Below, piece by piece: positions 46,601-58,671 of a stretch of DNA of 64,000 bases. The notes under the pieces are model-generated. The model had not been told where the DNA came from and searched no databases. It worked only from the letters and a program-made list of their open reading frames with translations. The stretch's first letter is position 1, and each line of letters opens with the position of its first letter. Both the position numbers and the translations under genes were made by a program. The stretch comes from Prototheca cutis. Taxonomy: Eukaryota > Chlorophyta > Trebouxiophyceae > Chlorellales > Chlorellaceae. Where the stretch lies: positions 33,344 to 97,343 of the forward strand of contig BCIH01000005.1 of NCBI GenBank assembly GCA_002897115.2, in the 5' to 3' direction.

Positions 46601-47008
46601 TAGGATGCAAGCACTCCTCTCGCCCAGGGCGTCTATGATGGCCCTGTATGCCTGCGTGCTCACCCTCACCCGGCCCAGATTCCGTGCCCTCAAGTCCTTG
46701 CCCAGCTGTCTGGCCAGTCTCCGGGACACCTGTCGTTGCGGGTGTACGATGCGGTGAGTTGCAGGGCCGGAAATAGAACCCTCGGCGCGACGGGCTGAGG
46801 CATGGGCGCGCACCTTGGGGATGCGGTCCTCATTGTGTTCTAGGTACTCGCAGAGCTTCTTGATCCCGCGGTCCACCGCGGGACCGGGAGCCGTTTCCAC
46901 CGGAGGTTTCTTCTCGATCTTGAACACATTGGGCACCAGCGAGTTGTACCGCTTGACCGGCACCCGGGCAGCGGTGGCAATGCCGAAGCAGTTGCACGGG
47001 AGGTTCAT
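43669..47008 (-). CDS. EFR3: EFR3-like plasma-membrane anchor of PI4-kinase III alpha
   Basis: EFR3 is a palmitoylated armadillo-type protein that recruits PI4KIII-alpha via TTC7/YPP1 (family knowledge). The N-terminus MNLPCNCFGIATAARVPVKR (ATG 47008) has the expected early cysteines. It is followed by YNSLVPNVFKIEKKPP and IKKLCEYLEHNEDRIPK, then after an intron VSRRLARQLGKDLRARNLGR and VSTQAYRAIIDALGER, the block that identifies the family. Later exons are helical and Ala/Leu-rich: MASQGAQLLESFIACQSTAR (about 46230), AAFRYLDEHSGWGPGPTRDA (about 45660), LVSAWAAAWRGEHAPERWTG (about 44930), LPKLFLAPEPHGQPPALVQL (about 44170), ending VGRPGSQKVVTLRL plus TGA at 43669-43671. Assignment rests on the first about 150 residues; the rest fits by composition. 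An alternative in-frame ATG lies at 47044. Confidence 0.75.
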
Positions 47009-48914
47009 GGGAGACCAGCCAAAACCCCCCGCGTCCCCGCTCACACCACGCTCCTACGGCAAGATCATTGTTGTTAAATGTACTCAGTAATGGCTCGGAG
47101 CATCCTGGCACGGCAGCATGCAGCTCTGATCGGGCGTCATGCTCCCAAACGCGGGGGCTTGGACCATGGAAACGTACGACATGCGAAGATGGTGATGGAT
47201 CACATTTTCACGGGGGCCGTCCGTTCAGTTTGGGTGGCGCTCTCTCTTTTTTGACGACCACCAACCTCGCCTGCTGCACGACAGCCTTTGTTTCAAGGCA
47301 CTAACGCAATGGCCGGGTAACCTTTGGAAGAAGGTGGCCATACCTGCACGCATTTTTCCTCCAAAGCACCTTCGGAGCGTCACACCAGGGATCGGGACCT
47401 TCGCACAGCGGATATAGGCCTTCGAAAAACCCATTCCTCTCAGAAGTATGTACACGAAAGATTGTAGAAATCGTAAGTGAGAGAGAGCATCTTCTTTTTG
47501 CAATCGAAGTGGTTTCCCGAAACCCACATGCCGATCCTTCAGCACGACGGCAGAAGTGGCCAAGGGGAGAGGAGTCCTGTTGGAGCCCGTTGTGGACCCT
47601 GCCCCCACCTGGGTTGTTGCCTCAGGGGAGCTCGTGGCACTCCTTCTGTATGATTGTTACATTGCTGTATTGACAATCCAAATCAGGACACATTTGATCA
47701 GAGAGTTGTGAGCAGTTCAGCCTGGCTGTGAACGTGCGCTGTCAGGAGCGCGGAGTACCCCTGAGGTTTCTGCTCTGACTGTTGCCCTGGCGTTCTCATT
47801 GGGCTTGACATCCAGGCAACGCTTGTGCATCGTCGGTCTGGTGCTGATATTGCTGTGGGGTCGCCTGAAATAGCGACAGCGCTGTTGACCATTGACCTGC
47901 CAACCCAGAGCAGACTCCCTGGGCAAGGTCTTATGCCATTGCCTTTAAAGCTGGTAGAACTGCATGCTGTCATGTCTGGCAGGCCTCTCGCATGTGTCCA
48001 GGTGAGCCACCGGCAGCGAACTCTGTTTCTCAGAAGGACGTCGCATGTGTGGGGTGTGGAGGCGAGCAAGACACCGCAACCGGCCCTCGTCCTCGTCATC
48101 ATGACGTAAATTCCCGGAATCGAACGCTGGGCTGCCTGGCAACGGCACGAGGACCATTGCCTGAGATGAAAAAGAGTCCCAGGCCGGGAATTGCAGGCCA
48201 TGCATGCAATGCGAGAAGGTGGTTCTTGTCACTAGAAAGGCGAATCGTGACAAGCAAGCAAGGTTGGAAAATTTGAAATCCACCAGGATGTGGTGATTGG
48301 GGGCAGGCCAACGGGCAGCCTTGGGTGCAACAGTTCCAACCATTTCTGTTCTATCGATCCGGAAACACGTGGAAGCTGCAGGGCGACCGTCACATATCGT
48401 CAATGGCCAGGGTCAGTTAAGTGGAATGTTTTCCAGCATCTTGCTGCGGGGTCTGCGCTGCCGCACTGATCCTCAAGGTCATAGCGAGCTCCCAGATCCC
48501 CGGCAGGACCTTGGGCTGGTCCTGGTCCCCTGCTCTGCCACTGTCCAGGAGTCAATCCGTGGACTTGTTTGTTGCGCCGACGACAATGGGCATGGTACTC
48601 CAATTGACTGAGCCACCTTCGCTCTTTGCCTTGACGACACTCTTACACAAACGGACACACTGTCTTCAGATCGCCGTGAATGTCCTTGGCGCTATTGTGC
48701 ACCAATTCATTCCATGCCAATGGTCCCGCAGGGAACAAGGGCGGCCAATGCCATGGACACGCTCCTCCTCCGGGCCCTCTGCACACTCTATCACTTCATC
48801 GCTCAGTTTTATCGGAATGACGTCAGCAGGTTCGGGTTGAGTTTGATTGGGTTTCTGTTCTCAGACAGGGAGCGCATCGGCAGCTGGACAGGGCACGGCA
48901 GTTGCTCATATCCG
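47009..48914. other. 1.9 kb without a convincing gene
   Basis: The longest unexplained stretch. Plus-strand frames with sensible composition occur near 47520-47711 (LEPVVDPAPTWVVASGELVA), 47850-48000 (GSPEIATALLTIDLPTQSRL), 48440-48590 (GRTLGWSWSPALPLSRSQSV) and 48595-48760 (FALTTLLHKRTHCLQIAVNV). They could be exons of one plus-strand gene of membrane or helical type. I cannot place start, stop or family, so no CDS is called. Nothing repetitive or RNA-like was seen. Confidence 0.4.
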
Positions 48915-50473
48915 CTAGGTCGACCGCGCATCCCGCACGCTCGGTGGGATCTCGAGGCAGAAAGGGCCAAACGCCAGGTCACGGAAATCTCTCAGGATGA
49001 TCTGTCCTGCCCGCTCGTTCTCGGCATTGTACCGGCGCTGAGCCAAACACTCCACATAGTCCTCCGCAGTCATTCCTGCCAGTTTGGGCGTTGAAAAGAA
49101 AGGGGGAGCCAGCGTCGGCATAGGGCCTGGTTCGTTTTTATTTTAATATTTTCATCCAAGCCACGCGTTCTTCGCATTACCACGGCCTCCACCCCCGGGA
49201 GGAGAGACTGACTGGGCCGACCTTGGAGCGGGAGGCGGTAGCGAGCCTCTATGGCTCGGAGGATGGCCGGCGCACGAGGTAATCCTGCGACGAGGTCGAG
49301 CAGCGCCGCAGCGACACGGGACGCGACGTAGGCGAGCTCTCCGATGTCGCCACACATGGCCAGGCGGTACGCGGCGGCCTGATCACGCAGCGCCGGCGGC
49401 AGGACACCTGGCGTGTCGAGCAAATCCAGTCGGCCGTCGGCCCCCGCCCGGGCCCAGGTCAGTGCGCGCGTGACCCCGGGCCGGGGCGCGCTGTCGGCCG
49501 CGGCCCTGTGTAACAGGCGGTTGATCAGCGCGCTCTTGCCCACGTTGGGGAACCCCACCACTGCGGCACGGATCGCTCGCGGACGAAGGCCCCGGGCGGC
49601 TCGTCGGGCATCCAGCACCGTCGCCAGAGATGCCGCCACGCGCTCCACCGCGCCCATCCCCCGGCCCTGCTTCGCGTCCGTCCACACCGGAGTGCTGGTG
49701 CCGGTGGCAACCGCACCGGCCCTGCTGTGGCCTTGGCCGTCCCGGGCCAGCGCCAGGGACCAGGCGCGGCGTTCAGCCGGAGGAACCGCATCAGCGTGGT
49801 TGAGCACCAGCACTCGTGCCTTGCCGCGGCACCAGTTCTGGAGCTTGGGGTGCCTGCTGGCCAGGGGGCACCGCCCGTCCCGCACCTCCACCACCAAGTC
49901 TACGGCAGCCAGGCGCTCTGCCAGCTCCCGCTCCGCCGCCGCGATGTGGCCCGGGTACCACTGGACCACATGAGATGACTGTTGTTGGGCGGGGGGTTTG
50001 GGATGAACAGAATAATTATTGAAAAACGATGGGAGGTGGGAAACGAATACGCCGCACAGGTCCCTAATGCACCCACCCGACTTCATAGCAGGCCTGAGAG
50101 GTGCAGGCCGATGCCAACCTCCGTTGTCCCACGTCGAAATCACCCACCACACCCCACCGTCGCAAGCACTCGGCCCAAGCAGGCGCTCTTTTTCTGTATT
50201 AATGAATTGCTCCATGACGCATTCAGGTGGCAGAAGCAGACCGCGCACCTCGACCTGCCGCTCATCCTCCACTCCAAAGGCATCGTTCCGGTGCCGCCTC
50301 CGCGCAGAGCACGGCACGCCAGGCCGCAGTGCCGGCCTGGGTGCTGCTCTGTTATGAAAGCTGTAATGGCCAGGTTTCAATCCCAGCGCCAAGCACCGCT
50401 CATTGACGCAGGGCCCGCACAAGTGCATTGCTACCGTGCTTGTAATCGGAGGTGAAGAGTCATGCTGAGGCAT
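48915..50473 (-). CDS. DGP1: DGP1/YlqF-type circularly permuted GTPase, organellar ribosome biogenesis
   Basis: RbgA/YlqF/MTG1-family GTPase; the plant DGP1 orthologue is organellar. The motif order is permuted (G4-G1-G3): VQWYPGHIAAAERELAERLA (about 49965), DLVVEVRDGRCPLASRHPK, the G4 region VLVLNHADAVPP (about 49810), AAVVGFPNVGKSALINRLLH (G1, about 49550), APRPGVTRALTW, DLLDTPGVLPPALRDQAAAY (G3, about 49420), CDIGELAYV. An intron leads to the last exon GMTAEDYVECLAQRRYNAEN with GQIILRDFRDLAFGPFCLEI, ending at TGA 48915-48917. G4 reads NHAD where NKxD is canonical; plant DGP1 has Arg at the Lys position (memory), so the site is tolerant. The N-terminal exon, perhaps from ATG 50473, is not resolved and should hold the transit peptide. 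Confidence 0.88.
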
Positions 50474-51568
50474 GGCGCCTCCAGGGGCTCGTAAGGGACC
50501 CCATGGCGCCGCTCGTGGGCATCCATCGCCTCACATCACTCGCATCGTGAACAAGGAAATTGTGAGTGGGTCTGGAGCGTGCGCTGCCGTTGCCCTTCTG
50601 GCATCGCTTGCCGCCGGGCGCGCGAGGTGGACTGATCCCACGAGCCAGTCAAAAAGGATGAAGGATGACCAACCCCGGGCGCACCAACCCCCCCTCGTCG
50701 ACCTGATTCCTCATTCAGAAGCCGAGCAGAAGCAAGGGAAATCGACATGGAGTAATGGGAGTAAATTGGTATTAGATTTGTTTTACAAGTGATTGTTTTT
50801 GAGGACCGTACAGTCGAGGAAGGCCCGTTTTCGTCCAGTAAGGAGCGGTGTGGTTCGTCCTCCCCTTCCCCCCGCGCCCTAGTATACGACGATCTGACAG
50901 CAAGCCCAGCATCTCGCCATTTTAGGCGAGCAAGGCTGGCCTTACACTGGAGGCGATGACACAGCCACAGCAGGCGTCGCCTCCAGCGGGGGCCGAGCCG
51001 CAGGTGGGCACGCTGGGCGGGATGAGTGTGGGTGCCTGGCGCCAGCCGTGATGCCCGGTCGATGCCCCCCAATGCTGGCCTGGATGTCGAGTCTGATAGC
51101 CTATAACTCACTGCGCGCTGCTCAAATGTGCTGCAGGCGGTGGCAGGCGTCCCTCGACTGTGCGTGGGGGTTAATGTGGAGACTGGGGNTTTGGGAGCGC
51201 ATTGAGAGCCGTGTGAACAGGGGGCGAGTTCTTCGGCCCTGCGGGACCCCGGGCATCCTGGCCAGTGCAGTGCGGGACCAGGGCGGAGGCCCCATCGGCC
51301 CGCGTTTTCCTGACCATTCATCATTCTGCCACTTTATGAAAGGGGTGTTTCGTGCTCGTATTGATGTTTAAGGAGGTGGCAGGCACTGTCTGGTCCGGCT
51401 GTTGGTGACTGGTGCCTGCACCAGGCCCAGTAACCGTGGGGCATGGTGTCCCCTTGGATTCAGGGAACAAGGATCTTCCCAGTCAAGCCATGCTATCCCA
51501 CGGCATGTGCACCATGAGTAACCCACGAGTCACTTACCTCGACGCCCCGCCCCCACTGAACCTCGCAG
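50474..51568. other. Upstream region of the RRM gene, with one N
   Basis: Divergent interval between DGP1 and the three-RRM gene, about 1.1 kb. A short frame from ATG 50956 (MTQPQQASPPAGAEPQ) followed by a GTGGGC donor could be the first exon of the RRM gene, but its phase does not fit the exon at 51569, so an intermediate exon is missing. Base 51189 is N. No other feature recognised. Confidence 0.4.
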
Positions 51569-52183
51569 CTTCGTGGGCCAGATTCCTACGGACAAGGATG
51601 AGTCAGACCTGCTGCCGCTGTTTGCACCCTTTGGCACGGTGGAGAAGCTGACGCTGGTGCGCGGGCTGGAGGGCCGATCGCGGGGGTGTGCCATGGTCCA
51701 GTTCTCCCGCTGGGCCGAGGCCGAGCGGGCCGCGGCGGCGCTGGACGGCACGAGTCCACTGGAGGGCGTCCGGGGCCGGCCGCTGGTCGTTCACTTTGCC
51801 AACCCCCGTCGGGGGGCGGCCAGCGGCACGGCCGAGCCCGCCATTGCCCCGCGGAAACTGTTTGTGGGCCAGCTGCCCAAGGCCGCCAGCGAATCCGAGG
51901 TGGCCGCGGTGTTTGCGCCCTACGGCGACGTCCGTGGCGTGACGGTGCTGAAGTCCAAGGGCATCCACGCGGGCTGTGCGTTTGTGCAGATGGCCAGCTG
52001 GGCAGCCTGCGAGGCCGCGATCGAGGGCCTGCACGAGAAGATGGTCATGCCGGGCTGCGAGCACCCGCTCGTCGTCAAGTTTGCGGACGCCAAGCGCACC
52101 GACACCGCCGCCATGGCCGCACAGCAGCGGGTGGGTGTCCAGTTGTGCCAGCTGGGCTTTGCCAGTGGGGGTGGGGGAAGAAG

Positions 52184-52218
<35 letters not shown>

Positions 52219-53457
52219 AAATGATGAACAGCACGTGGATGGATGTGTGTACGCGACCCCGTGGCTCATGTCGTAGTATCAACCCTTGTCTGAAAAACGG
52301 ACTCCGTGCAGGGCCTTGGGCTGCTGGGCATGTTGGGTCCACACAGCATGCTGACCATGTCGTCGCACATCACCGGCGAGCTCGGGCCCATGGGCCTGCC
52401 CCCGCACCTCGCGGGCCTTGCAGGGTTTCCCCTCTCCGTCCCAGGTGGGGTTGGGATTGGAATTTGGTGTGTCATCCTTTCTTTCTTTTCTTTTTTTTGG
52501 GGGGCTGCATCGGCCGAGATGCACGCTGGCCCTGCCAGTGCCCGCCCGCCCGCACAAGACTGCCACGGCCATGGTAACCCCCCCCCCCCCCCCACAAAAA
52601 AGAGAGTCTACTGACCTAAAAAAGTTTAAAATCCCCCCTACTGCGCCCACCATTACACAGGCTTGGGAGGTGCAGGGCTCGGGGGCATGGCAGGTCTGTT
52701 CCCGGGGCCCATGGACCCCGGGCGCGGCGGACCCCGGGGGCCCAAGCTCGGCGGTCTAGATGGCTCGTCTTCGGAGAGCCTGTTGGAGCACGACTCGGCC
52801 ACACTGACGTCGCTGGATTCGGGGGGCCTGGGTGGCTCGCACGGCGCGGGGCTGGCGGGCCTGCCCACGAGCATGCAGCTGGCCGCGGCGGGCATGGGCG
52901 GCGCGGGGGGCCCGCTGCCGCACCTTCACCAGCCCGGCCCGCCGGGAAGCGGCCTGGGATCATCGGGGTCGCTGCTCAACCTGCAGGCCATGCAGTCTGG
53001 GCTGGGCATGCCGGGCGTCGGGGGCCTGGGTGCGTACGACCCCGGCGCGCTGGGTCCCGCGCAGTACGGCGCGGGCGGGCTGATTCTGGGAGGGGGCCTG
53101 GTGCCCCACGGCGGAGGTGCCGGTCCGCCGCCGCCCGCGCCCGTGCCGCCGGCCATGGGCCTGCCCCGGCCCATTAAGCTCGGCCGCGGCGTGGCCGACC
53201 CGGCCGCGTACGCGCATAAGCTGTTCATCGGCCAGGTCCCCTACGAGGCCTCGGAGCAGGACCTGTGGGTCCTGTTCTCGCCGCTGGGTGACATTCTCGA
53301 GCTGGCGATCCTGCGGTCGCAGGGCAGGTCCAAGGGTTGCGCCTTTTTAACTTACGCGACGCAGGACCAGGCCGCAGCCGCGGTGTCGGCCTTTGCAGGG
53401 CGGCCGATCGGCAACGGCAAGAAGCTCGTCGTCAAGTTTGCTGACCAGCGCGCGTAG
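51569..53457 (+). CDS. Three-RRM RNA-binding protein, CELF/Bruno (CUG-BP) type
   Basis: Layout RRM1-RRM2-long linker-RRM3 is that of CELF/Bruno proteins, which bind UG-rich RNA in splicing and translation control; the Chlamydomonas circadian protein CHLAMY1 C3 is of this type. Exon 51569-52130 holds RRM1 (FVGQIPTDKDESDLLPLF; RNP1 RGCAMVQF) and RRM2 (KLFVGQLPKAASESEVAAVF; RNP1 HAGCAFVQM). Exon about 52311-52443 begins the linker (GLGLLGMLGPHSMLTMSSHI). The last exon, from about 52661, is Gly/Pro/Met-rich and then encodes RRM3 (KLFIGQVPYEASEQDLWVLF; RNP1 SKGCAFLTY), ending KLVVKFADQRA plus TAG at 53455-53457. The intron after RRM2 contains (TG)16. The 5' end is unresolved: exon 51569 needs an upstream exon ending in phase 2, possibly starting at ATG 50956. 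Confidence 0.88.
52186..52217 (+). repeat. (TG)16 microsatellite in intron of the RRM gene
   Basis: Sixteen perfect TG units in the sense orientation within the intron that follows the RRM2 exon, so the pre-mRNA carries (UG)16. Confidence 0.95.
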
Positions 53458-54722
53458 ATGGCTTCCGCAAAGGAAGCGCAAAAAACATAAACCTACACAC
53501 TAGAAAGAAAGAAAGATATGGGCTGGCTGCGATAGGTGTGCACGATCGTTTTCCTTTCTTCTCTCAACAGCCTGCATCCCTCCCTCTCACAATGGGTGTG
53601 CTTGGCCCCGTTTGTCCTTTTGTGTCGCTTGAGCACTGTGCCGGGCTCTCGCCGCCCAGGGGTCCCCTTGTCCCCCCCGTGCCCATCCATCGGTCCCACG
53701 TACGGTTTCCTTTGCAACAACTCGAACGGGGGCCACACTTGACCCGTCCCCGGGCACGACTCTATCGCCGCCCGCCTTGGCATGCGCCCCCCCTTCCTTG
53801 CCATAGGTTGCCCCCTTTCCTTAGAATAGATGCACCCACAGAGTCCGCTTGGCCCGGCGTGACACACTTTCCTCCTATGCTTGCTCCTACCACACTCTGC
53901 GATACAACCGGGGGCGAGGGCCTGCGGGCCCGGTCGCTCCACGCCGGATTTGGAGCCGACGAGCTAAGAGCCGCTGGCCCAAGGCCTCTGGCCCCAGCTT
54001 GCCCGTCCACCATGCACGCACGTGGTCGCCCTTGATGATGTATTATGCTGGGTCATGGGGGATTTGCGGGGCCACCCCCCCTCCTCCGCAGGCACTCCAG
54101 GCCGGCCTTGATGACTGGAGCTCGCCGCTTCGACCCTGTACCCCCAGGTGTGCGCCCTGCCCAGCCATGGCGCATTGCTTCACCGGCTGCCTTTAAGCCC
54201 GCTCCCCCCACTTCCAAGCTGCGCTGCGGGGCTCTTGTTCCCCCTTTGCACGTCCTTTGAAGCAGCGTGCCCCATGGCGGCGAGGAGCCTGCCTTGTCCT
54301 TGCTGTCCCCAAGTCTGTTGCTGCTGTCGCCTTCACGTCCCCTGTAGTCTACACTGATTCCCGAGCATGTCGCGCCGCTGCCCTGCCCCCCGTCCCAAGC
54401 GCGCGTTCCATCTTTCCCCGACCTCGCGCCCTGACGGGCCGTTGCCCGGATTGCACAGAGCCTGCTGCCCCGGACTTGCACCCTTGTTGAGAACCAGCTG
54501 CTGTGCATGGGAGCACCGTGCCCTAGTGGGATGCAGCAGGCCAAGGAAGGAAGCCAGGCGGGACCACCATTTTAGGATTACACGTACCGGCTGGTTGGGC
54601 CAGCAAACACCGTTCCCAGGCGTGGGTGGGGAATAAGAAGCGAAACGAGGTCATGTCACTCATTACAAGCAAAATGATAACCCTCAACCTCCTATAAAAA
54701 AGTGGCAGGCTTCGTATAGGGT
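53458..54722. other. 1.27 kb convergent intergenic region
   Basis: Between the RRM gene stop and the stop of the next minus-strand gene. Cytosine-rich on the plus strand, without any frame that resembles a conserved protein. It probably contains a long 3' UTR. Confidence 0.4.
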
Positions 54723-56154
54723 TTAGGGTTTGTCCTCCTGAACAGCACAAGTCTGGTTGGTGGTGTCCGTGGCATGCTCATCCTCAAACCCTAGCGCCTC
54801 TGCCGCAACTCCGTCGTCTCCCTCGAGCCACGAGACTGCCTGCCGCATGGCCGCCGCGTCGCAGTAGGGCATCAAGCGCAACACCCGATGCTGGGCGCCA
54901 AGCACCTCAGGGGAGCTCTCCAGGCTTGCGCTGTCGGTGATGTGGCCCTGCGGCGGATTATGGTATCGTGACAGTCTCTTGGAGGGGGCCCAGGGCCAGG
55001 CCCGTTCCAAAGGGAAACCTGCCACATGCCATGCAGCAACCCATGATCGACCGAGTTTATGCAGCAACTATCCTTATTCTCTGCAGCAGAGAGAATCCGG
55101 TGGGAAATGCGTACCACGAGGCAGGCTTCACGCCGGAGGCAGTCGAGCAGAGACGCTGTGAGCGCCAGCACCGTGCCGGCCAACAGCTGTCCCCGCGCCG
55201 GTGCACCGCTGTCTTCTTCGCTGTCTGCACCGCGTTCTGCAGTCACCTCTGTCTTCAGCGTTTCAGAGTCTAGCCAGGTCTGCATCAAAAGGGTTGGAAA
55301 GGCATCGGTGCACGGTCAGTACCATGCGCCACGCTTTGTTGAGCATGAGGAGCAGTTTTACCAGTAGAGATGCAGCACCTGGCCAAGCGTTTTGAAAACA
55401 CCACGCTTTTGCCAGCACCACAAGGCATCGGCAGCAGCATGTCGTCTCACAGCCCCCGCTGTGTTCACCTCAAAACGTGCACTGAGCGAGTCCACCACCC
55501 GGTCCAGCTCCTGAGAGGCTTTTTGCAGACTATGGAGTGCGCCGCCAATCTCGCTCGAGAGCCGGGATGGTGCAGGGCCCTGATGCACGGTTCCCGCCTT
55601 GATGAATGCCTCGAGCTCCGGCAGGCATTGCTGCGTAGTCATTCATACACGTGGAGGGGTGGGGTGGGGGCAATGTGCACAGCAGGGAGTTTGGGGCAAA
55701 CCTGCATTCTTGCAGCACTGCTTCCCACGAAAATGGACCCAAAACAGTGCCACACGCTCGAAAAGATCCACCTGTATCCCACAGCACGAATGTCTTCCTG
55801 GCTATCTGCACCTTTTCAAGGATGTCTGCGAGGACCTTGCTCTTGCTGTGGTCCGCACGCCCCTGGCCTTCGAGCAGGCTCAGCATACGCCCGAGGTCGT
55901 CCAGGCTTGATTCAACCGCTCGATGCACCTCCACAAAGTCCTGGGCATGAGTAGGCAAGGGCGGATGTGCATCGTCATAGCGCCAGAGCGCGTGGCGGCC
56001 AAGCGGGAGCGCTGGCCACCCACGGACGTGCTGCCCAAACCCATTGCAATCCTCCAAGCATGTTACAAACCACGTGGTGAGCGCCGTGACACATGTCATG
56101 CCGTACCTCGACTGCAGTGGCGACGACATGCGTCCAGCCAGAGACAGTGGGCAT
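54723..56154 (-). CDS. Unidentified helical protein
   Basis: Family not recognised. Exons proposed in coding order: MPTVSGWTHVVATAVE (ATG 56154, donor GTACGG); DFVEVHRAVESSLDDLGRML with LADILEKVQIARKTFVLWDT (55945-55780); CLPELEAFIKAGTVHQGPAP with GGALHSLQKASQELDRVVDS (55635-55470); TWLDSETLKTEVTAERGADS with LLAGTVLALTASLLDCLRRE (55280-55115); and GHITDSASLESSPEVLGAQH to CAVQEDKP plus TAA at 54723-54725. All acceptors are CAG and frames are open. Predicted almost entirely alpha-helical with an acidic C-terminus, which would suit a vesicle-tethering or coiled-coil complex subunit, but this is conjecture. One exon between 55470 and 55290 may be missing. Confidence 0.5.
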
Positions 56155-56676
56155 GGCATCACATGCGGAGACCACCATACCAGGGCAGAGGAGGCGCCCC
56201 TTCTTCCCGCAAGTGCAGGGGTTCCCAGCTCTCCACGAGGTTTCTTCACATGCAAAGTCTTTCTAATGTCCGAAACGATGCGTGCATGAATCCTTGCTAC
56301 GTGTCATGGGCCCTGGCATCTGGGCTTGCAGCTTTGGGCTCCACTGTTGAGTGGGACACCAAGGATCGTGGACTGGACCCTCGGCCCTTTATGCAGTCGC
56401 ATACGCACATGCGCCAGCACAGTCGCATGTAATATGGTCTATGATTAATTGTGTTACCATACATCCGCGAATCCCCAGTGAAGAGGATGGTGAGGCCAAG
56501 CACTGCATGGTAATGGTCTCCCGGTCTTGCCTGATCGTCCCGGGATTTGCGATGCTTCTGATGGGGCACCCCCCCTCCCGCGAAACGTGACGTGGGCCCA
56601 TGCACCAATCATCCGGAGCAGCGTTGAAACAAAGTGGCAGGGAGCGCTGCATGCAGCATTTGAGAAAAGAATTGCA
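56155..56676. other. Divergent intergenic region upstream of DAHP synthase
   Basis: About 520 bp between the divergent helical-protein gene and DAHP synthase. No specific motif supported. Confidence 0.35.
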
Positions 56677-58386
56677 ATGAATATGATGCAGGGCACCCAG
56701 GCGTGCTGCCGCCCGAGTGCGGTGCGGGCCTTTGCACCCACCAGGCGGCCGGTCTCGAGGCTGTCTCGCGCGGCGCTGCGACCTCTGGCCGTCGCCGAGC
56801 CCACGGCTGTCCCCTTCTTGTCGAGCGCCGACCACCTTTCGGAGTGGGACCCGCAGAGCTGGAGGAACTACACCGCGCTCCAGCAGCCGAACTACCCCGA
56901 CCAGGTTGGTGTCGGGATTTGCGCGTGGGGATACGGGGGTGGGGGTTCCTGGCATTTCGTTTGGCCGGACCCGCTTCCTGTGGGCGTCGTGATCAAGCTC
57001 AACAACAGCCCTGAACCTCCCATACACACACACACATATACTACTCCACCACAGGCCAAGCTTGATGATGCTGTGGGCCAGATCAGCTCGTTCCCTCCGC
57101 TGGTGTTTGCGGGCGAGTGCCGGACGTTGCAAGAACGGCTGGCGGCTGCTTCTCGTGGCGAGGCCTTTGTGGTTCAGGGCGGCGACTGTGCAGAGGCTTT
57201 CGGCCAGTTCAGCGCCAACCGCATCCGTGACCTGTTCCGCCTGCTGCTGCAGATGAGCGTGGTGCTGATGTACGGCGGCGGCGTGCCCGTGGTGAAAATG
57301 GGCCGCCTGGCAGGGCAGTTTGCCAAACCCCGCAGCGCGGACATGGAGTCTCGCGACGGCGTGAGCCTGCCCTCGTACCGCGGGGACATTATTAATGGCC
57401 CTGAATTCGAGGAGGCGGCACGTGTTCCCGACCCCGACCGTCTGGTCCGGGGGTATAACCAGTCTGCCGCGACGCTGAACTTGCTCAGGGGGTTTGCGAC
57501 GGGTGGCTATGCGAGCCTGGATCGTGTGATGGACTGGAACCTTGGGTTCATGGCCAACAGCGAGGAGGGGCGTGCGTTCCACGACCTGGCGGCTCGGATC
57601 GAGGAGAGCATCGCTTTCATGCGCGCGTGCGGCCTGGACTCGAGCTCGGTGCAGATGCGCGAGACGGACTTTTACGTCTCACACGAGGCGCTGCTGCTCG
57701 AGTACGAGGCAGCACTGACGCGCGAGGACAGTACCACGGGGCTGTGGTACGGCTGCTCGGGCCATTTCCTGTGGTGCGGCGAGCGCACGCGACAGGTGGA
57801 CGGCGCGCACGTGGAATACCTGCGTGGAGTGGGCAACCCTCTTGGGGTTAAAGTCTCGGACAAGGCCGACCCGGGGGAGCTGGTCTCTCTCATTGCGGCG
57901 CTCAACCCCGAAAACACGCCTGGCCGCCTGGCCGTCATCGTGCGCATGGGCGCGGAGAAGCTGCGGGCCAAGTTCCCGGCCATGCTCGAGGCTGTGCAGC
58001 GCGCGGGGCAGGTGGTCACCTGGATCTGCGACCCCATGCACGGCAACACCGAGTCGGTCAACGGTTACAAGACGCGGCGTTTTGACCGTGTGCGCGAGGA
58101 ACTGGAGGCCTTTTTCGATGTGCACGAGGCCGCAGGCACCGTCCCCGGCGGCATGCACCTGGAAATGACGGGGGACAACGTCACCGAATGCATCGGCGGA
58201 GGCGCGGGCATCACACAGCTGGACCTTTCCTCCCGCTACCACACCCACTGCGACCCTCGCCTGAACGCGGAGCAGGCCCTGGAGCTCGCTTTCTACGTCG
58301 CCGCGCGCCTGCGTAAGCGCAAATCGACCCTCGACGCACAGAAGAAGAAGAAAAAGGAAGCCGCCGCACGCTTTGCCCAGGCGTAA
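56677..58386 (+). CDS. DHS: 3-deoxy-D-arabino-heptulosonate 7-phosphate synthase, class II, plastidial
   Basis: First enzyme of the shikimate pathway (PEP plus erythrose 4-phosphate). Exon 1 (56677-56904) carries a transit-peptide-like Arg/Ala/Pro-rich start ([20 protein letters not shown]) and [20 protein letters not shown], the class II opening. Exon 2 (57055-58386) has [84 protein letters not shown], the metal/substrate segment [39 protein letters not shown] and [20 protein letters not shown]. The metal-binding Cys, His, Glu and Asp positions of class II enzymes appear present. The C-terminus ends in a short Lys-rich tail. One GT-AG intron with matching phase. Class II length (about 520 residues) fits. 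Confidence 0.97.
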   Translation: MNMMQGTQACCRPSAVRAFAPTRRPVSRLSRAALRPLAVAEPTAVPFLSSADHLSEWDPQSWRNYTALQQPNYPDQVGVGICAWGYGGGGSWHFVWPDPLPVGVVIKLNNSPEPPIHTHTYTTPPQAKLDDAVGQISSFPPLVFAGECRTLQERLAAASRGEAFVVQGGDCAEAFGQFSANRIRDLFRLLLQMSVVLMYGGGVPVVKMGRLAGQFAKPRSADMESRDGVSLPSYRGDIINGPEFEEAARVPDPDRLVRGYNQSAATLNLLRGFATGGYASLDRVMDWNLGFMANSEEGRAFHDLAARIEESIAFMRACGLDSSSVQMRETDFYVSHEALLLEYEAALTREDSTTGLWYGCSGHFLWCGERTRQVDGAHVEYLRGVGNPLGVKVSDKADPGELVSLIAALNPENTPGRLAVIVRMGAEKLRAKFPAMLEAVQRAGQVVTWICDPMHGNTESVNGYKTRRFDRVREELEAFFDVHEAAGTVPGGMHLEMTGDNVTECIGGGAGITQLDLSSRYHTHCDPRLNAEQALELAFYVAARLRKRKSTLDAQKKKKKEAAARFAQA

Positions 58387-58671
58387 ATTACGTGTTTGTT
58401 GCTTTGGCGTGGCGTGCGCAGCGTGAATGTCGATGGCGGCGGTGGCGGCTTGATGTGCCGTCGATCGATACAGCCATGTACCGTATCGGCCAAGTTCGGT
58501 TGCATGCATGCATACATCCAACCTCACAGCAGCGCCTCTCACAAGAGCGACAGTCTTGTTCCCTTCTGTTGGGTCTCCGTCTGACCGTGTCCTCCTCCTC
58601 TGTGTGTGCATGTGTGCGTAGTTTCTTCCCCTCCCCCCCAAAAAGGTGTGGGTCCCAAATTTTCTTAAAGG

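Noticed and set aside
48100..48140. TTCGATTCC box-B-like word near 48.12 kb
   Set aside because: The flanking bases do not form a T-stem and no cloverleaf is possible.
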